A stretch of DNA of 64,000 bases from Parus major (lineage: Eukaryota > Chordata > Aves > Passeriformes > Paridae). The DNA lies in NCBI RefSeq assembly GCF_001522545.3, contig NC_031768.1, positions 365,253-429,252 of the forward strand, in the 5' to 3' direction. The translations under genes and the position numbers were made by a program. The notes beneath the pieces are model-generated. The model had not been told where the DNA came from. It ran no database searches and saw only the letters and a list, made by a program, of their open reading frames with translations. Of this stretch, positions 11,335-22,294 are shown one piece after another; the first letter of the stretch is position 1, and each line of letters starts with the position of its first letter.

Positions 11335-11763
11335 GGCACAATGGACACCACCACCCCTCCTTATCCTCTCCCAGCAGGACTGGAACTGGGATCAGGATCA
11401 GCACGTAGTCCTCATGCTCCCATCACCCCCCAGTACAGGTGTGATGGACTCCACTGACCTTCATCCTGCTCAGCACAATTCTCAGCCACAGCTCAGGGAG
11501 ACCCAAATTGAGGATGGTGGGACCCCACCACCCCACCTCCTTGTCCTAACTCTCACTCACTGGGATCACGATTGGGATCAGCCCGTGGTTCCCGTTACTC
11601 CCACTGCCCCTCTGATAAGGTACTGCCCCTCTTCGCATGCAACATCCTACAAAGACCCAAACCAGACACAACACCCTTATCCCTCCTCCTCCTTCTCCTC
11701 CTCCTCTCGCTGTTCCTCCCGTGTGAGGCCAAATGCAGAGCCAAGCCGGGCTGGTGGAATGGG
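11335..11763. other. Intergenic space between SMPD1 and APBB1 3' ends
   Basis: No gene is recognised. The stretch holds diverged repeats of a GGGATCAGCACGTAGTCC-like unit that resembles part of the SMPD1 3' UTR near 11170-11215, suggesting local tandem duplication, and a C/T-rich run near 11680-11720. Confidence 0.6.
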
Positions 11764-11769
11764 TTTATT
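11764..11769 (-). promoter_or_regulatory. APBB1 polyadenylation signal
   Basis: TTTATT on the plus strand is AATAAA on the minus strand, about 210 bases beyond the APBB1 stop codon. Confidence 0.8.
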
Positions 11770-11977
11770 AATTAATGATTTAGTACAACACAGACCCTCG
11801 TTACGCCACATGCATTGGGGACCTTCGGGGGGGCGTGACCCACCACGAGGGCAGCGGTGGGGGCAGGACCCCCGACCCAACACCCCGGGTAAGCCTGTGC
11901 CCTGGAGCGTTGGGTCGGTGGTCCCGTCCCCCCACGCTGCCTTGCCCAGCCACATGCCCCCCATGCCCTCGCCCCAC

Positions 11978-14900
11978 TCACGGGGTCTGCGCCCCTCCCC
12001 GCCGCGGTTTGAGGGTCCCCAGGAGGGTCTGCACCCCCCGGCGCACAGAGGAGCCCACCCGCCGTGCCACAGAGTCAGCCGGGGGAGCCGGCAGGCAGGA
12101 GCTGGAGGCCTGGGGCCGCGCATCCAGGCACTTCTGGTAGCGGAGCTGTGGGGAGCGAGGGCGGTCAGCGGGGGGCGGGGGGAGCCGGGGGGGGGCTCGG
12201 GGGTCCCACTCACCACGCAAGCGGCCTGCAGCGCCTCGCTGAGCCCCGCGGCGTTGGGCTCACACCACACCATGTGGCAGCGGAAGGTGCCGGGAGCGCT
12301 GGCCATGATGAAGGCGAAGGCGCGGACGTCGCGTCCCACCCCCATGAAGGACAGGAACCGCACGCGGCACTCGCACAGCACCGCCTCTGTCTGGGGGGCA
12401 CCCCGGGGTGGGGAGGGGGCACCAGGTCACCAATGGCATGGAGAGGGCTTAAAGCAATGCACGGGGGAGGGGTCGCTAGGGCGCCACAGGAGGAGAAGCA
12501 GCGGATATTGGGGCACCCGTGGCAAGGGGAAGGGGTCACCAGGGCATCCCCGTGATGGGGAAGGGGGCACCCCAAGGATGGGGAAAGGTTCAGCAGGGCA
12601 CGTGAGGTGTCACTAAGGCACTCACCAGGAAGGGTGGGGGGTCACTATGATACCCTGAGGCTTGGAGGGGTCAATGCAGCCCCCCAGGGCCCCACGGGAT
12701 GTGGTGGGATGGGGAGACAACGGAAGGAGCCATCGTGGCTCCCTGGTACAAGGATGGGTCTCAACAGCCCCTCGGGCACGTGACAGGGTCACTTAGACCC
12801 CAGAACAGGAAAGGGTCACCACTGAGGATGGGGGTCAACACATCTCCCCAGAGCAGGACAGGGTCACCACAGCCCCCCTAGGCCGGGGCTGTGGGTAATG
12901 GTGAGGGTGGGTGTGGGTCCCAGGGCAGGGGGTCCCAGGGCAGGGCACGCACCTGGCGGTGAGCAATGGTGAGGGTGGCGGGGGCCACACTGACCACCAC
13001 GGGGGTGGGTGCAGGGGGCTCCCCTGAGCCAGGGGCCAGCGCCGCCTCCAGTGCCGCGTTGATCACATCCATGCCTGGGGGGCACAGGGAGGGTCAGGGC
13101 AACCCTGGGGGTGCCCTCACCCCATAGCTGCTGCACAGGGGTTGGAAGAGCTCCCCGAGACACTCCCCCCTTCCCCTCGAGTCCCCCACTCACCCACTGG
13201 CTTGGCAACAGGGACACAGCCCAGGTAACACACAGGGAAGCGCTGAACCACCTCACTCTTAGGGGCTGGGAACTCCACTGTGGGGGAGGCACTGTCAGAC
13301 ACCCAAAGCCCCCCAAAACACCCCAGAGCCCGAACATCCCTCCAGAACCCCTCCCCACCCCTCAGTACTCACCCAGCATGCCAAACCCCCCACCAAGACC
13401 TCTTGGACGCTGGGCACTCCAGTGTGGGGGGAACATGGCAGATGTCCCAGAGCCCTTCAAGACCCCCCAGAACACTCCCAGAACTCCCAACACCCACAAC
13501 TGCACTGCCTTGCTCCTGGGGGCCAGGAGTCCTACTGTGATGGGGAACATTGTCAGACACATCCCCAAACCTCCCTAAAAGCCACCCTTCTCCCAACTGC
13601 CCTACCCCAGCAAAGGCAACCTCCAGACACACAAGCCCCCTCCCCTGTAGTCGCCCTATCCCCTCGCAGGACTCCCCCAGGAGCCCTCCAGCCATTCTTA
13701 GTCACTCCCAGACTCCCAATCCCTTCCTGGGTACCCCCCAGCGCCACCCCAATTCTTTCACAGGTACCCCCCTTAAGCCCCATACCCTGCAGGGGAGGCT
13801 CCCCCAGCCGGGGGGGGTCTGTCCCCAGGCCGTTGCCTGCTGCCCGGGCACTTCGCCGTTCCGCCGTCAGCTGGGGGACAGGGGGACACAGCCCCCTCAG
13901 ATGTCACACCACAGTGACCTCCAGGGACCCCGTGGTGACCCACAGTCCCCCAGACGTCACACAAGGGGCGCCCGTAGCCCTCCTGGCTGTCACACCATGG
14001 ACAGGGACACACAGGGACCCTCGGGGATCCCTGGCCCCTGTGCCCTGCAGCAGGTCTGTGGGGACACTGGGGTGGGGAGGGGCTCACCCAGGAACAGGCT
14101 TTGGGGCTGGCTGGAGGGGCCCGGAGGTCTCACCTGTGTGCAGATGTGGTGCAGGCTAGGGCAAGTCCTGGTGGGTTTCTGGGGGTCTCACCTGGGCACA
14201 GATGTGGTGCAGACCACGGAAGGGGAATTTGGGGTGGGTTATCTTGGCCTGGGGGGTCTTGGGGGTGTCTCACCGGGGCCCAGACCTGGTGCAGGACAGG
14301 TGGGGGGGTTCTTGGACGTTTCTTTGGGGTCTCATCTAGGCAGAGATGCAGCTCAGGCAAAGGTGGCAGTTTGGGGGGAAACCAAGTTTGGGGGCTGGGA
14401 GTGTTTTGCCTGGACACAGAACCGGTGCTGGCCAGAGCAGGGATTCCCAGGGAAATTTTACGGGGTGTCTCACTTGATCACAGACATGGTGCAGGCCACG
14501 GGGACGGTTTGAGGGGGTCCTGGGGAGGTCTGGGGGGTCTCACCTGTGCACAGACCCGGTGCAGCCCGGCAGCGATGGTGCTGGCTGGCCCCTCGCAGCG
14601 GAACACGTGGCACTTCAGCACCTGTGTCAAGGGGTCCCGGGCCACGTATGCAAAGTCCCTAGCGGGGAGGAGGGGGCACGCTCAGGACTGCCCCGGTCCC
14701 CTCCCCACCCAGGCTGAGCGGGGACTGGGGGCACTGGGGGTCTGGGGGCAGGTTGGGGCCATACCTCTCCCTGTGTCCCCGGCAGCACAGAGGGACAGAG
14801 AGGGGTTAGGGAGTGCCAGGAGGGACATGGACCCCCACCTCCTCCCCAGCCCCAGGATCTACCCCACACCTCACTAGGGGCAGGTCTGATCCCGCCCCAC

Positions 14901-17900
14901 ACCCTTCTGCTGGGGGGGCTCAGTGTTGGGACCCCACGGCCCCCACCAGCAACCCATGGGACACCCACATGAGAGCCCTCCCAGAGCTGTGCACGTGACC
15001 CCCCACACCTCTCCCATGTGGGGTTCCCAGCCTCATGGCCCCCACCCCCAGATACATGGGATTCCAGAGCCCCTACCCCACACTGTGTGGGACCTCCAAG
15101 CTCCATGGGGGTCCCACACACCCAGATCTCCCCCCACCCCTGCACCCCCTGTACTCAGGATCTCCAGCCCCATATGTACTGAGTCCCCTGCAGACACCAG
15201 CACCTCCTGTCCCCCCACCAGACCCCTCAAACTCCACACATGTGGGCATTCCTGCGCCCCCCCCAGCCCCACACATGCCCCCCACCTGCTGCCATGCCGC
15301 CCCACGCCCCACACGCGGATGCCGCCCACGGGCTGTGCGTGCAGCAGTGCCCGGTCCTGGGGGTCCACCAGCTTCAGCGTGCGCTCCTCCAGCAGCAGCA
15401 GCGCCCGTGCCTGGGGCCACGGCAGGGTCAGGAGGATGCTCCGCTCCCCCAGATGCTGGGGGGCAGTGCAGAGGGTGTGGGGTGGATGCGGGGGGCACAG
15501 GGGGGTCTGGGGTCGCTCACCTCCCCCCAGGTGCCCTGGGGGCCATCACGAGGTGCCGAGAGCTGCCGGATGCAGGCGCTGACAGCGCTGCTGCTGCGGC
15601 CAGGACCCAGCTCCTCCTCCCGCAGCTGCACCCAGCCCAGAGAGCGAACCAGGAGGCCCTGGGGGCAAAGGGGGTGTCCTAGTTTAGGAGTCAGTGTGGG
15701 AGGTGTGGGGCTGGGTGTGTGTGAGGCGGGGGCTGTGGGGCAGAGATGGTGAGGGGCAAGGGGGCAGGGGGCTGGTGTGGGGCAGTAACCCGAGCCCTCA
15801 CCACCCCAGTCTGTAGAGCCCCAGGCCCCCGCAGAAGGGCATGGCCGAGGCCCCTCCCAGGCAGGTGACATCCCTGGGTTGGGTGCCTCAGCCCCCCCAG
15901 CACTGGGCCACACCCCACGGGAGTGGGGAAGGGGCCCTGTGGGCTGGGAGGGTCAGGACAGACTGGCCTTACCTTGGAGTTCAGCACATCCTCTTCACCC
16001 AGGGTCATGCTGCAAGAGAAAGGGTGGGGGGGGTCAGTGGCTGCACCCTGAGACCCTGGAGCCTCCCCAGCTCCAAGCCCTGTCCCTGAGAGCCTTCTGG
16101 GACCCCCCACAATGACATACACGGGTCACTGCACCCTGAGTACCTCTGACTTTCCCTCACAAACCCCTACCTTGAGATCCTGGGACTCCCCCAAGTCCAA
16201 CCTCCATCCTGAGACCCCATTTCCCTGCCCCTCACCTGGGTCCCTGCCCCACTCAGACTTCAGACACCCTCTCTCCATTCTGTTGCTTGTCACCCAGGGT
16301 CCCACATCCCGACAGGGCCCAGGCACAGCCCCGCCCATGCCCTGCATTTTCCACGTGTCCCCCCAGTCCCTGTGCCCCCAGCACACCCTTCTCCTGGTGA
16401 TCCTGGGCCCGGTGACAGCATCTCCAGGTCCGACACTCCTGGCTCCTCATCTTCCTCTTCCTCCTCTTCCTCCTCCTCCTCCTCCGCCGTGGGATCCTAG
16501 GGGCAAGGGGGCTCTGTGGGGCTGGGGGGGGGCACTGACCCCCCACCCCTTCCCATCCACTACCCTCTCTCACCTTCCACAAGTCCCCATTATTGAAGGT
16601 CTCAGCCGGAGCAAAGCTCGTCCAAGAGAGCTGCAAGAGTTTGGGTCAGGGTGCTCCATAGGGCAGCCCCACAGCAGTTCCCCAATCACCCCACAAGTGC
16701 CCTATGGCTCCCCACAATCACCTCACAGCACACTATGGGAGCCCCATGGTAACCCCAAGAGCAACCCACGCCCATACCACCCACGCGTGCCCCGCGCCCC
16801 TCACAGCCACCCCACCATCATTTCCCAGTCACCCCACGGCCTACGGCCACCCCTGAGGCCCCACAGGGGCTGCAGAGCCACCTCCAGCCCAAGCCCAGCC
16901 CCTCAGCCCCGACTCACAGTGGGCCCCTCGGTGGGGGTGCTGCCGTCGGAAGGGGTCTCGTGGGGCCCGCCGGGGGGCTCCCACTGGGTGGTGCCAGTGG
17001 GGACATGCCAGTAGTAGGTGCCCGAGGTGTCCTGCACCCGCAGCCAGCCGGGGGGCAGGTCCTCGTGTGCTCCCGCGCCACACGGCCACAGCGACTCTGC
17101 AGGGCATGGGGGGTCACAGGGGGTCAGCCCCAGCCCCACGCACAGCTTCACACGGCCCCCTGTGCCCAGGGACATTGGGATGGCCCAGGAGGGCTCCACA
17201 GAGCCAAGGGGGCAAAGAGGGGGACATGGAACTAACAGGGGCTGGGGACACAGAAGAGTGGCCAGGGGGCTGGGGGACCAGGGGACCAGGAACGGCAGCC
17301 AGGGGGCTGGGAGCGTAGCGGTGAGCACACTGCCAGGAATTAGGAGAGATGTGAAGCTGACAGGAGCACTGGGGCATGGCAGGAAGGAGGAGGTGGGGAC
17401 AGCCGGCCATCAGGCTCTGTGGGGCACTTGTGGGACACCCAGAGATTGTCAGAAGCCCCATGGGGCAGCTGTGGGACAGCGAGAGGTCAGCGTGGGGCTC
17501 CGTAGGGCAGCCATAAGTAACTGGGGCTCCAGGGGTCGAGTGCCCACCTGGTTCATCGGGGGAGCTGCCAGGGCTGCCCTGGCTCAGCGTGGCCCAACTC
17601 GAGTCCTCGTCGCTGCCAGGGCCGGGCCCCCCGAAGAGGCGGCTGGCGCTGCGCCCCGGGAGCTCCCGCAGGCCCCGCTCTGGGCCCAGGGCCGGCGGAG
17701 AGACCCCAGCCCCGTCCTCCTCCTCCTCGTCCTCCTCCTCATCTTCTTCATCATCCTCCTCCTCCTCCGAGGCTCCGATCAGCCGGGCCCGTGGGTCGCG
17801 GGCGGCGTTCCGGGCATTGCGGGCCTGGAGCCCCGGCTCGAGCGCTCCGGGGGATTCCCCGTGAGCCCCGGGGGACCGGCCCGGGCCCGGGCCCGGCTCG

Positions 17901-18076
17901 AGCTCGTTGCGGTTCTGGTCCTGCCCGGCCTTCGCCCACCCGGCGGCGGGCAGCTCCTCGGCCGGGGCCCCCCCGGGCCCGGTGCGGGGCTCGGGGGGCG
18001 CTCCCAGCCCCAGGCTCAGCCCCAGGCACCGGTTGTCGTTGGCCAGATCGCTGCGCTTGCTCAGGGCCCCCGACAT
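11978..18076 (-). CDS. APBB1: Amyloid beta precursor protein-binding family B member 1 (FE65)
   Basis: Thirteen coding exons join in frame to 641 residues: 18076-17548, 17096-16918, 16630-16574, 16496-16387, 16009-15973, 15658-15521, 15410-15286, 14658-14544, 13870-13786, 13277-13194, 13074-12953, 12390-12214 and 12145-11978. The product is an adaptor that links the APP cytoplasmic tail to cytoskeletal and nuclear partners. An acidic tract (about residues 104-121) precedes the family signature [15 protein letters not shown]. The WW domain is near residues 189-218 ([16 protein letters not shown]). PTB1 starts near 305 ([10 protein letters not shown]) and PTB2 near 459 ([14 protein letters not shown]). 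The C-terminus matches FE65 ([16 protein letters not shown]). It is shorter than the roughly 710-residue human protein, mostly in the N-terminus and WW-PTB1 linker. Introns 8 and 9 contain arrays of duplicated exon edges. Confidence 0.96.
13260..13565 (-). repeat. Three tandem copies of the APBB1 exon-10 acceptor edge
   Basis: The real exon 10 acceptor edge at about 13262-13300 reads [13 protein letters not shown] on the minus strand. Diverged copies lie near 13405-13445 and 13515-13560; the latter still reads [13 protein letters not shown]. Spacing is about 125 bases. Confidence 0.75.
14125..14570 (-). repeat. Seven-copy array of the APBB1 exon-8 donor edge
   Basis: The true exon 8 ends at 14544 with LHRVCAQ followed by GTGAGACC. 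Downstream in the intron, related edges occur near 14474 (LHHVCDQ), 14411 (QHRFCVQ, GC donor), 14338 (donor lost, ATGAG), 14274 (LHQVWAP), 14193 (LHHICAQ) and 14133 (LHHICTQ). Four of the six extra copies retain a GTGAGAC donor. Confidence 0.88.
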
Positions 18077-18213
18077 GGCGCGAGGACACGGGGACAGGCG
18101 GGACCCCCGGCGCGGGGGGACCCCCGGCCCGGCCCGGCCGCAGCTGCCGCTGCTGGGGTGGGGAGGAAGGGGGGGGTCCTACAGCCCCCGGGGCGCCTCC
18201 GCGTCCATCGGGC
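17548..18213 (-). other. APBB1 first coding exon with short upstream ORF
   Basis: A good acceptor (CCCCACAG) at 18216-18214 suggests that this exon starts at 18213. Between it and the FE65 ATG at 18076 is a nine-codon upstream ORF (MDAEAPRGL then stop) starting near 18207. A donor-like CCGCAG|GTACC near 18680 could end a noncoding first exon. These UTR boundaries are inferred from splice signals only. Confidence 0.5.
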
Positions 18214-18479
18214 CTGTGGGGAGCGGGGAGTAGCGCGGGGACCCCCGGCCACGGACGCTGCACGGCCCTGGGTCCTCCCAAGGACTCGGCATCCCCCCGC
18301 AGCCCTCTCACGGAGCCGGACAGCCTTCCCCAGCACCGGCATCCCCCCACGCCTCCCCCGGGACGCGGGGACCTCCCCAGCACCGGCATCCCCCTCGGCC
18401 CCGGCATCCCGCACTGCCCCCGCCGCACGGCCCCGGGTCCCGCCGCAGTCCCCTCAACGACCACAACCCCCGGGGTCAC

Positions 18480-18784
18480 CGCGCCACTCCCCCGGCCCGG
18501 CTTCCCTCCGCATTCGCCGCACGGCCCTGCCGGGGGACCCCGCACCCACGGACCTCTCCCGCTCCCCCCGGCCCGGGCCTCCGGGGTCTCCGCCAGCCTC
18601 ACCCCCCATCGCTGCCCGCAGCGCAGCGGGCCCGGCCCGGCCCGTGTCCCCCCCACGCTCTCTGCCCCCACTGCCGGTACCTGCGGCGGCGGCTCCGCTG
18701 CCGGGGGTCGCGGGGGAGGGTGGGGGGCTCGGGGCCGCGTCACTTCCACTTCCGGCCGGCGGGGGGACAGCGCCGCCTCCCGCG
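18480..18784 (-). promoter_or_regulatory. CpG-rich APBB1 promoter region
   Basis: This CpG-dense block lies upstream of the inferred noncoding first exon. It contains an ETS-like CACTTCCACTTCCGG element near 18740-18755 and no TATA box. Confidence 0.45.
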
Positions 18785-19425
18785 CCCGCACCGGCACCCG
18801 GGCACCGCACCGGGACCCCCGGCACCACCGGGATCCCGGCACCGCACCGGGACCCCCGGCACCACCGGGATCCCGGCACCGCACCGGGACCCTCGGCACC
18901 ACCCGGCACCGCACCGGGACCCTCGGCACCACCGGGATCCCGGCACCGCACCGGGACCCCCGGCACCACCGGGATCCCGGCACCGCACCGGGACCCTCGG
19001 CACCACCCGGCACCGCACCGGGACCCTCGGCATCACCGGGATCCCGGCACCGGACCGGGACCCTCGGCATCACCGGGACCCCCGGCACCACCGGCACCCG
19101 GCACCGGACCGGGACCCGGGCACCGCACCGGGACCCCCGGCACCACCGGGATCCCGGCACCGCACCGGGACCCTCGGCATCACCGGGATCCCGGCACCGG
19201 ACCGGGACCCTCGGCACCACCGGGATCCCGGCACCACCGGCACCGCACCGGGACCCTCGGCACCCCCGGCACCCCGGCACCGCACCGGCACCCGGGCACC
19301 GCACCGGGACCCTCGGCACCACCGGCACCCGGGCACCGCACCGGGACCCTCGGCATCACCGGCACCACCGGCACCGCACCGGGACCCCCGGCACCGCTCC
19401 GGGACCCCCGGGACCCCGCCGGACC
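18785..19425. repeat. GC-rich minisatellite upstream of APBB1
   Basis: A 640-base array is built from GGCACCGCACCGGGACCC and CACCGGGATCCC units in varying combinations. It is free of stop codons over long distances in several frames on both strands, a result of composition rather than coding. It sits just upstream of the presumed APBB1 promoter. Confidence 0.9.
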
Positions 19426-19907
19426 CTCCCCGGCAAGCACCACCGGATTCCCCCGGGGCTCCCGAGCACCCCCCGGACCGGGAGCCCCAGGCCTTGCCGG
19501 CGGCAGGTAGCTCCGGGCCTGGGCGGCAACAGGAACTGGGCGGAACCGGGGACCTTCCCCCCGGTGATACTCCCGGGGCCGGTGACGCCCGTGCCCACCA
19601 CACTGTCCCGGGCGGTCAGCGGGACCCCCGGTGCTCCTAGCAGCATTCCCCCAAGGCACCGGGCCGGTTCCACCCTGCTGCCCCCGCACTGGCACCGGGA
19701 CGGGGTCGGGGGCAGCACTGGGACTCCCTGCGGCTGCTGTGCCCCCGGAACCCCTGAAACACTCGGCTGGACCGGGAGGGTACCGAGGCTCCCAGCTCTT
19801 ACCCACGCCAGAGGGGCAGCACTGCGGAGAGCGGGGGGTCCAGCTGGGAGCAGCGATGCTGACACAGGCTGTGCAGGATCCCTGCACCCCGTGTGGACCA
19901 CTCTGAT

Positions 19908-21260
19908 CCTGTAGAGGATCACAGTCCTTTAGTTCAATAAGACCTCCGAGGCTGAGTCCAACCTGTGACTGATCTCCACCTTGTCCCCAGCCCAGAGCCC
20001 TGAGTGCCACGTCCAGCCCTTCCTTGGGCACCTCCAGGGATGGGCACTGAAAAGCTCCCTGGGCAGCCCCTTCCAGTACATGGCAGCCCTTCCCATGAAG
20101 AAATTCTTCCTGATGTCCAACCTGATCCTCCCCAAACACAACTTGTGGCTGTTTGCTCTTGTCCTGTCACTTGTTTCCTGGGAAGGTGGCCCTGAGCCTC
20201 CTTTTCCCCAGGCTGAGCCCCTCTCCCTCCTCCTGCTCCTGCGGCTCCAGCCCCTTCTCCAGCTCTGTTCCCTTCTCTGGACACGCTCCAGTCTCTCTTG
20301 CAGGACCCAGAACTCGACACAGCCCTCAAGGGTCTCACAGTGCCCAGCACAGGGGGACAGTCTCTGCCCTGGGCCCGTGGCTACAGTGGGGCTGGGACAG
20401 TCCAGGTGCCATCGGCCTCTTGCCCACCTGGGCACACCTGGGCTTGCATCCAGCCACTGTCACTAGCAACCCCAGGTTCTTTCCCAGCCCCTCTGTCCCA
20501 GGCTAGAGTGTTGCAGGGGGTTTTGGTGACCCAAGTGGAAGACCCAGGACTTGCCCATGTTATCCTCACACTGTTGGCCTTGGCCCATTAGTCCAGCCTG
20601 TCCAGATCCCTCTGCACAGCCTTCCTGCCCTCAGCAGATCCACATCCCACCCAAGTGTGTGTGGTCCATGAACTCACTGAGGACACACTCGGTTGCTCCA
20701 TCCAGATCATTGATGGCTCTGTTGGAAGCACTGGCCCCAGCACTGAGCCCTGGGGAGCCCCAGCAGTGCCTGTCCCCCCACCCCAATGTGGCCCAATTCC
20801 CACCCGTCCCTGGGCCTGGCCCTCAGCCAGGTGTTCCCAACAAGGAGCACCTGTCCCAGCCAGGCTGGAGGTCCTCCATGAGAAGCCGGGGAGATGGAGA
20901 TGTTGCTAAAGGCTTTGCTGAGCTTCAGGCAGGCAGACACACCCACACCTATCCTGCAGGGTCACCCTGTCCCAGCAGGAGACCAAGCAGGTAAGGCAGG
21001 ACCTGTCTTTCCCAACCCCCAGCTGGATCTGATGCCCTAATTGTACTGCCCGTGCCGTGGGGCCCACAGCTGATCTGCTCTAGGGCCTTCCCAGCATTAG
21101 GACCGAGAACAGGCGTGGACTTCCCTGGATCCTCCCACCAGCCCTGCTTGGGAATAGGGTCACTGGGCACCTCTGAGGCCTGGGAACCCCCGGGGGGCTG
21201 GTGGGGAATGATGAGAAAGGTCTGGGTGAGCTCTGCTGCCATCCAGGATTCCCCACGGAT
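19908..21260 (-). mobile_element. CR1 LINE remnant, 3' part with reverse-transcriptase fragments
   Basis: On the minus strand the segment reads through diverged CR1 reverse transcriptase: GAPQGSVLGPVL and, further on, GRKAVQRDLDRLD, followed by the CR1 3' region. The plus strand shows typical reversed CR1 3' sequence (AAGAAATTCTTCCTGATGTC near 20098 and GTCCTGTCACTTGTTTCCTG near 20161). The frame is broken many times, so it is an old, dead copy. It fills the APBB1-TRIM3 interval, where human has HPX. Confidence 0.9.
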
Positions 21261-21787
21261 GGCCAGAGCTGGTGAGGACCCCTCTACAGCCCCTATGGCA
21301 TCCCCAGGGACCCACAGGGTCTGAGCAGCTCAGCAGGTCACTGACCACTGTCTCCTGGGTACACAGACCAGTATGGACCAGTTCCTACTCCTAGTACAGA
21401 CCACTCTGACCCAGTCTCCACACCAGTGTAGTCCAGTCTGACTTAGTACAAGCACGTACCAGTCCAAGCCAGACCCTGCTGCCAGCACAGACAGATCAGT
21501 CTAACCCTGTCCCCACTCCCAGTCCAGACCAGTCCAAGCTAGTCCCTGTTCCCAGTCTGTCCCTGTGCGTGCAGATGGGACAGTGCTGGCAGAATGCCCA
21601 GGCCAGGCAGGTGCCCATGGTGCCACTGAGCTCCAGGCACCATTCCTGACCCTGCTTGGCCTGGCACTGTCTGGGGGTGTCCAGCACAGCCGGGAGGGCC
21701 CACAGGACATGGGGAGCTGCAGGGCAGGGTGTGTGAAGGACAGGCAGGGCTATGGGGCAGCACAGGGCCAGGGTACTTCCAGAATAC
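21261..21787. other. Intergenic sequence between CR1 remnant and TRIM3 3' end
   Basis: No gene is recognised. The stretch 21340-21560 is a degenerate repeat around the word ACCAGTCCAAGCC/CCAGTCTGAC. Confidence 0.5.
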
Positions 21788-21793
21788 TTTATT
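21788..21793 (-). promoter_or_regulatory. TRIM3 polyadenylation signal
   Basis: AATAAA on the minus strand, about 500 bases beyond the TRIM3 stop codon. Confidence 0.8.
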
Positions 21794-22294
21794 TTGTACA
21801 TACAGTTTGTCAGCGTGCGGCAGCCGCCCCACAGCCCCCGGAGCCCCCCGGAGCTGTGGAGCAGCAGTGCAGTGGGGCAGCAGTGCCATGGGGCAGCAGG
21901 CACACACAGTCACCCCACAGCTGGGGAGGAGAGCTAGGGAGGTGGGGGGCAGCCCTCAAGGGGCATGGGGCTCTGGACTGGCCACCCCACAGCCCCCCCA
22001 CACCCTTCCAGCAGCTCCCCCTGCCCCTCACACTCCCCACGTCTTGGGCACCCTGTCAGTGGGATGCTGGCCCTGCCATGGGGCAGGCTGAGGGGTCAGA
22101 CCATGACACCAAGGCAGTCCTCACCCCACGGGACGCATCCTCACCCCCCAGGCCTGGCTGCCCCCTGGGATAAAGTGCACATGAAGCCAGGATGGCGCTT
22201 GGGGGGCAGGCGAGGCCATGGGGCAGCTGTCACTGCACGCGCCCCGCTGCAGCCGCGGGCTCCATCCCACAGCCGTGCCATGGTGTCCTGCCCG

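Noticed and set aside
15410..15455. An earlier acceptor (near 15456) for APBB1 exon 7, which would add about 15 residues
   Set aside because: It keeps the frame, but the acceptor at 15411 gives a product whose length matches human FE65 much better (GE followed by [13 protein letters not shown]).
17018..19510. An 830-codon open frame on the plus strand, and others of 300-700 codons nearby
   Set aside because: They are antisense to APBB1 exon 1 and run through a stop-poor GC minisatellite. Composition explains them; no domain or splice logic supports coding.
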